Below the pieces are notes generated by a model. That model was not told the origin of the DNA. It searched no databases and saw only the letters and a list, made by a program, of their open reading frames with translations. A program made the translations under genes and the position numbers. Positions 56,390 through 60,175 of a DNA stretch of 60,175 nucleotides are shown in pieces. Origin of the DNA: an uncultured Oscillospiraceae bacterium (lineage in GTDB: Bacteria; Bacillota; Clostridia; Oscillospirales; Ruminococcaceae); the NCBI GenBank assembly GCA_910578965.1, contig CAJTSP010000003.1, forward strand, positions 1-60,175. The letters are read 5' to 3'. The stretch's first letter is position 1. Each line of letters starts with the position of its first letter.

Positions 56390-57220
56390 TTAACCGTTGG
56401 CGCGCTTGACAATGAACTTGTCAGAGCTCTTTTTGTGTTTGCGGGTCTTGTAGCCCATGGCCGGCTTGCCCCAGGGGGTAACCGGGCCGGGGCGGCCAAC
56501 CGGGCTCTTGCCCTCGCCGCCGCCGTGGGGGTGGTCGCAGGGGTTCATCACCGAGCCGCGCACGGTGGGCCGCCAGCCCATGTGGCGCTTGCGGCCGGCC
56601 TTGCCAAGGTTGACGTTTTCATGGTCGACATTGCCTACCTGGCCGACAGTCGCAATGCAGACCAGCGGCACATTGCGCATCTCGCCGCTGGGCAGGCGCA
56701 CCAGGGCATAGCCGTTCTCCTTGGCCATGAGCTGGGCCTGGTTGCCGGCCGAGCGCACAAGTTGCCCGCCCTTGCCGGGGTAAAGCTCGATGTTGTGCAC
56801 CACGGTACCGACCGGGATATTGGCAAAAGGCAGCGCGTTGCCGGGCTTGATGTCGGCGCCCGGGCCGGCCATCACGGTATCGCCCACCTTGAGGCCCTCG
56901 GGCGCCAGGATATAGCTCTTGACCCCGTCCTCATATACGATCAGCGCAATGTGGGCCGAGCGGTTGGGGTCGTACTCGATGGTCTTGACCGTAGCCGGCA
57001 CGTCAAACTTGGAACGCTTGAAATCGATCACACGGTACTTGGTGCGGTTTCCGCCGCCGTGATGGCGCACCGTGATACGGCCGGTATTGTTGCGGCCGGC
57101 GGCCTTTTTCATCGGCCGGAGCAGGCTGCGCTCGGGGCCGGCCTTGCTCAGGCCGCTGTAGTCGGTCACGGTCATGCCGCGGCGGCCCGGGGTCGTCGGT
57201 TTATACTTTTTAATCGCCAT
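56390..57220 (-). CDS. rplB: 50S ribosomal protein L2
   Basis: Peptidyl-transferase-region protein, 276 aa. MAIKKYKPTTPGRRGMTVTDYS, RNNTGRITVRHHGGGNRTKYRVIDFKR, and GMNPCDHPHGGGEGK (here VMNPCDHPHGGGEGKSPVG) with the conserved His are uL2 signatures. AGGAGA site upstream of ATG 57220. Confidence 0.98.
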   Translation of the reverse strand: MAIKKYKPTTPGRRGMTVTDYSGLSKAGPERSLLRPMKKAAGRNNTGRITVRHHGGGNRTKYRVIDFKRSKFDVPATVKTIEYDPNRSAHIALIVYEDGVKSYILAPEGLKVGDTVMAGPGADIKPGNALPFANIPVGTVVHNIELYPGKGGQLVRSAGNQAQLMAKENGYALVRLPSGEMRNVPLVCIATVGQVGNVDHENVNLGKAGRKRHMGWRPTVRGSVMNPCDHPHGGGEGKSPVGRPGPVTPWGKPAMGYKTRKHKKSSDKFIVKRANG

Positions 57221-57299
57221 TTGGGATTCTCCTTTGTCGTCTTATGAATTATTATCGGGGTCATATCCCCATATCCGGCCCCTCGGCGGGGCCTTTCCC

Positions 57300-57593
57300 T
57301 TATACCATCGACTCGAAGAACTCGATGGTCTTGGAATCCGGCGTGAGAGTAACGATGGCCTTTTTGCTCTTGGCAGTGTAGCCGGCATGCAGGCCCTGAC
57401 GGCGGTAGCGGCCGCGTACGCTGATGGTGTTGACCTTGGCCACCTTGACCCCAAAGATCTTTTCGACCGCCGAGGCGATCTCGACCTTGCCGGCGTTTGG
57501 CGCAACCTTAAAGGTGTATTTTTTCATGCCGATGCCCTGCATCGAATTTTCGGTGATGACCGGGGCAAGGATGATGTCTTGTGCGGTCTTCAT
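57300..57593 (-). CDS. rplW: 50S ribosomal protein L23
   Basis: Exit-tunnel docking protein, 97 aa. TAQDIILAPVITENSMQGIGMKKYTFKVAPNAGKVEIASAVEKIFGVKVAKVNTI; the segment VEIASAVEKIFGVKVxxVNT is the uL23 signature. ATG overlaps the rplD stop (ATGA). Confidence 0.97.
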   Translation of the reverse strand: MKTAQDIILAPVITENSMQGIGMKKYTFKVAPNAGKVEIASAVEKIFGVKVAKVNTISVRGRYRRQGLHAGYTAKSKKAIVTLTPDSKTIEFFESMV

Positions 57594-58216
57594 TCGCCCA
57601 GCACCTCCTCAAGTTTCTTGGCGGCGTCCACGCTCACAATAAACTTGTCGGCGTTGACGACGTCGTAGGTGTTGACGCTGGTGGCCACGGTGGTCTTGAC
57701 GCCGGGGATGTTGGCGGCGCTCTTGACAAACTTTTTATCGGCCACGTCGCTGACGATCAGGTTCTTTTTGCCGGCGTTTACGGCGGCCAGCATCGAAACC
57801 ACCGTCTTGGTTTTGAACTCCTCGGTAGCCAGCTTATCGATCACGATCATGTCGCCTGCGGCAGCCTTGGCGCTCAGGGCGCTGAGGATGGCCAGACGGC
57901 GGAGCTTCTTGTTGATGCGGTAGCTGTAATCGCGGGGCTTGGGGCCCAGCGCAACGCCGCCGTGGGTCCACTGAGGGCTGCGGGTAGAGCCCTGGCGCGC
58001 ATGGCCGGTGCCCTTTTGCCTCCAGGGCTTGCGGCCGCCGCCGGAAACCTCGCTGCGGGTCTTGGTGCTCTGGGTGCCCTGGCGCTGGTTGGCCAGGAAG
58101 TTGACAACGGCGGCGTGCACCGCCTTTTCGTTGGGGGTAATGCCAAAGACGGCGTCGGAAAGCTCTACGGTGGAAACCTTCTTGCCGTTCATATCCAAAA
58201 CGTCAAACTGTGCCAT
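57590..58216 (-). CDS. rplD: 50S ribosomal protein L4
   Basis: Exit-tunnel protein, 208 aa. VSGGGRKPWRQKGTGHARQGSTRSPQWTHGGVALGPKPRDYSYRINKK is diagnostic (key GGGRKPWRQKGTGxARxG). In E. coli L4 also represses the S10 operon; the long leader here (see 59379) makes this possible. Four-base overlap with rplW. Confidence 0.98.
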   Translation of the reverse strand: MAQFDVLDMNGKKVSTVELSDAVFGITPNEKAVHAAVVNFLANQRQGTQSTKTRSEVSGGGRKPWRQKGTGHARQGSTRSPQWTHGGVALGPKPRDYSYRINKKLRRLAILSALSAKAAAGDMIVIDKLATEEFKTKTVVSMLAAVNAGKKNLIVSDVADKKFVKSAANIPGVKTTVATSVNTYDVVNADKFIVSVDAAKKLEEVLGE

Positions 58217-58231
58217 TTCTGCTTTCCTCCT

Positions 58232-58864
58232 TTACGCCTTCACGCTGTCCTGGATGCAGACCACCGAGCCCTTGGGCCCGGGGACAGCGCCCTTGACGGC
58301 AATGAGATTGTTTTCGGCGTCCACCTTGACGACCGTGAGGTTCTGGATGGTGACCCGCTCGGCGCCCAGATGGCCGGGCAGCTTTTTGCCCTTGTATACG
58401 CGGCTGGGGCTGGAGCAGGCGCCCATGGACCCGGCGTGCCGGGAAACCGGGCCGGTGCCGTGGCTCTCGCGCAGGCGATGGCCGTTCCAGCGCTTGATGG
58501 TGCCGGCGTAGCCTTTGCCCTTGCTGGTGCCCACCACATCGATGCGGTCGCCCGCGGCAAAAACGTCTGCCTTGAGGATGTCGCCCACCTTCATGCCGCT
58601 GATGTCGGCCAGGCGGAACTCCCGCAGGGTCTTTTTGGGCGCGGCGTCCGCCTTGTCGAAGTGGCCCTTGGCCGGCTTCGAAACCTTTTTGGCCGAAACC
58701 TCGCCAAAACCAAGCTGTACGGCCTGGTAGCCGTCGCTCTCAACCGTCTTCTTCTGCACAACGGTGCAGGGGCCGGCCTCGATGACCGTGACCGGTACGA
58801 CCTTGCCGTTGGCGTCGAAGATCTGGGTCATGCCCAGCTTTTTGCCGATGATGCCTTTTTGCAT
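58232..58864 (-). CDS. rplC: 50S ribosomal protein L3
   Basis: Early 23S assembly protein, 210 aa. IIGKKLGMTQIFDANGKVVPVTVIEAGPCTVVQ and GKGYAGTIKRWNGHRLRESHGTGPVSRHAGSMGACSSPSRVYKGKKLPGHLG are uL3 marks. The 202-nt gap to rpsJ (58865-59066) holds GC-rich hairpins but no gene. Confidence 0.98.
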   Translation of the reverse strand: MQKGIIGKKLGMTQIFDANGKVVPVTVIEAGPCTVVQKKTVESDGYQAVQLGFGEVSAKKVSKPAKGHFDKADAAPKKTLREFRLADISGMKVGDILKADVFAAGDRIDVVGTSKGKGYAGTIKRWNGHRLRESHGTGPVSRHAGSMGACSSPSRVYKGKKLPGHLGAERVTIQNLTVVKVDAENNLIAVKGAVPGPKGSVVCIQDSVKA

Positions 58865-59066
58865 TTTGTTTTCCTCCTTAAAGGTTATTGGTTGACGCCT
58901 TGGGTGAAAAGCGCCAACATGACCTCTCCGTTCGGTGCGACTTATCTTTGTTAAGGCTGCTGTTGCTTGCCCTGCGGCGGCCCCGGCGGCAGTTGGCGGC
59001 TCTCGGCCGCCCTTACCGCGCCTTGTATGGATTGGCCAAGGAGAGGGAGCGCCGCAGAAAAAGGCC

Positions 59067-59378
59067 TTACAGCTTGATCTCGATGTCGACGCCGGCGGGG
59101 AGCTGCAGGCTCATAAGAGCCTCGACCGTCTTGTTGGACGGCTTCAGGATGTCGATCAGGCGTTTGTGGGTGCGGTTTTCAAACTGCTCGCGGCTATCCT
59201 TGTACTTGTGCACCGCCCGCAGGATGGTAACTACCTCTTTGCTGGTGGGAAGGGGGATGGGGCCGGACACCCGCGCGCCGGTGCGCTTTGCGGTCTCGAC
59301 GATCCGCTCCGCCGCGGCATCGATCAACTGATGATCGTAGCTTTGCAACCGAATCCTGATTTTCTCCTTGACTGCCAT
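59067..59378 (-). CDS. rpsJ: 30S ribosomal protein S10
   Basis: First gene of the cluster, 103 aa; also the NusB partner in antitermination. ATG at 59378 with AGGAGG 9 nt upstream: MAVKEKIRIRLQSYDHQLID, then SGPIPLPTSKEVVTILRAVHKYKDSREQFENRTHKRLIDI. The open frame runs far upstream but the extra part is leader. Complete length. Confidence 0.98.
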   Translation of the reverse strand: MAVKEKIRIRLQSYDHQLIDAAAERIVETAKRTGARVSGPIPLPTSKEVVTILRAVHKYKDSREQFENRTHKRLIDILKPSNKTVEALMSLQLPAGVDIEIKL

Positions 59379-59759
59379 TTTTGTTCGCCTCCTATAATTT
59401 GTTGCTGGATCTTCGGCGAGCCGATAAATTACCGTTACACGGCGCCGGGTGTTCCACCCTTTTGCATGAGAAAAGCCGGTGAACCGCCATGCAGTTCGCC
59501 CGGACAATCCTTCCAGCAAATGCAGGGCCAGCCCTTGCGGCCCTGGGCGGACATTGGTTCGGGGCATTGTACGCCCGGAACATATCCTTTGCCATCGGTA
59601 ATTCTTTCGCCCGGTTCTGGATCGGACATACTCCGCGGAAAAACCCGTATTGCTACGGCAACCTCCCGCATCAACGCATATCGTGGCTTTGTACCCTTTT
59701 TCAAACGGCCAAAAAACCTGCGTTTCAAGGTTGTTTGGACACAAAGCCATTCGCAGCCG
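59379..59759 (-). promoter_or_regulatory. Long 5' leader of the S10 cluster
   Basis: About 380 nt lie between the promoter and rpsJ with no coding sequence of their own that I can support. Possible stems include AGGGCC/GGCCCT around 59520-59550. The length and position would suit a ribosomal-protein (for example L4-type) autoregulatory leader or an antitermination region, but no known structure was identified. Confidence 0.35.
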
Positions 59760-59765
59760 AAATTT

Positions 59766-59794
59766 ATTTTAACACACCCGGCGGCGTGTTGCAA
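59766..59794 (-). promoter_or_regulatory. Promoter of the S10 cluster
   Basis: Minus strand TTGCAA (59794-59789), 17-nt spacer, TAAAAT (59771-59766). The best promoter match in the 487-nt gap 59379-59865. Confidence 0.6.
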
Positions 59795-59865
59795 GGGCTT
59801 TTTGTAAAAAAGCGAGAAAAAGCCGAGGTTTTTTCTATGAGATCCACAAACAGGCAACCGCCGGC

Positions 59866-60171
59866 TCAATAAACAGGTCCCATAAGCGCTGGGTCGGTAA
59901 GAGCCAGATAGGCGCACCACGCAAAGAAAAGCGCCCCTAAAGCAAGGCGGAGGATGAGGGTGGCGCGTGCCCAATTGCGCTTGGAAGGCTTGGTGCTGCC
60001 GGCAAAGGACCAGATGCAGAGCATCACAAGGCCAACCAGAGGCACAAAGGGGACAAGGCTCGAAAGCAGCCAATCCAGCAGGCCCACCGTGTCGGGCGAG
60101 CCGCTGCAGCCGGCGTACCGATCATAGGCCGGGCCGGGGGGTTGGGCCTGGCAGGCCGGGCCGGGCTGCAT
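59866..60171 (-). CDS. Small membrane protein, possibly 5' partial
   Basis: 101-aa hypothetical. Gly/Pro/Cys-rich N-terminus (GPAYDRYAGCSGSPDTVG), two hydrophobic segments (LLSSLVPFVPLVGLVMLCIWSFA and ATLILRLALGALFFAWCAYLAL) joined by a basic loop. An ATG at 60171 lies 4 nt from the window end, so the ribosome site cannot be seen and the gene may start further upstream. Same strand as the ribosomal cluster, about 95 nt before its promoter. No family recognised. Confidence 0.55.
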   Translation of the reverse strand: MQPGPACQAQPPGPAYDRYAGCSGSPDTVGLLDWLLSSLVPFVPLVGLVMLCIWSFAGSTKPSKRNWARATLILRLALGALFFAWCAYLALTDPALMGPVY

Positions 60172-60175
60172 ATAC

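Noticed and set aside
1..60175. CRISPR arrays, rRNA genes and insertion sequences
   Set aside because: No regularly spaced repeats, no rRNA-like segments and no transposase ORFs were seen on either strand.

Overview
The window reads as chromosome of a high-GC Firmicute, most likely an anaerobic gut Clostridium-like bacterium of the Oscillospiraceae (Faecalibacterium/Gemmiger/Subdoligranulum type). This is an inference. It rests on strong AGGAGG ribosome sites with frequent TTG/GTG starts, a Firmicutes-type S10-spc-alpha cluster (secY-adk-map-KOW-infA-rpmJ, zinc-ribbon S14), an oxygen-sensitive iron-sulfur serine dehydratase, DUF1846, DUF362-ferredoxin and TIGR03915/TIGR03916 proteins, and lipoproteins followed by Ser/Ala/Pro linkers. 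There is no rRNA, insertion sequence, CRISPR array or recognisable prophage.

Layout. 1-4.4 kb (+): a TRAP transporter (dctPQM) with two small cupins and a metallo-beta-lactamase-fold hydrolase. 4.5-9.1 kb (-): glucuronate catabolism (mannonate oxidoreductase family, uxaC, uxuA), convergent with the first operon across a bidirectional terminator. 9.4-14.5 kb: PAP2 phosphatase, DUF1846 protein, ClC channel, DUF1801 protein, IclR regulator. 14.7-19.2 kb: malic enzyme, and divergently a secreted trigger-factor-like prolyl isomerase with sdaAB-sdaAA. 19.6-24.6 kb (-): small, poorly characterised genes. 24.8-28.7 kb: a candidate DNA-damage module made of the TIGR03915/TIGR03916 repair pair, a LexA-like XRE-S24 repressor, and a divergent small membrane protein whose promoter is packed with ACAAC/GTTGT half-sites. 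28.9-29.1 kb: two serine tRNAs. 29.3-32.3 kb: a lipoprotein fused in frame to an RraA-family remnant, a DUF362-ferredoxin protein and tRNA-Arg. 32.4-38.1 kb: a methionine gamma-lyase-family protein, an acetyltransferase, murD and an orphan peptide-binding lipoprotein. 38.3-40.3 kb (-): a lower-GC alkylation-repair operon (alkA-ada-ogt-monooxygenase). 40.5-43 kb (-): a second DUF362 protein and PRPP synthetase. 43.3-59.4 kb (-): the complete rpsJ-to-rplQ ribosomal cluster, preceded by a strong promoter and a leader of about 380 nt.

The observations most worth following are: the S24 repressor with its operator-rich divergent promoter next to the radical-SAM repair pair, whose large subunit carries a QLSLF sliding-clamp motif; the apparent -1 frameshift at an A6 run inside a KPAAK-repeat extension of ribosomal protein L30; a family of palindromic intergenic repeats present in at least four places; the RraA remnant joined to the lipoprotein; and an inverted repeat bracketing the tRNA-Arg promoter. 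All functional statements come from reading motifs and families by eye; no database search was run.
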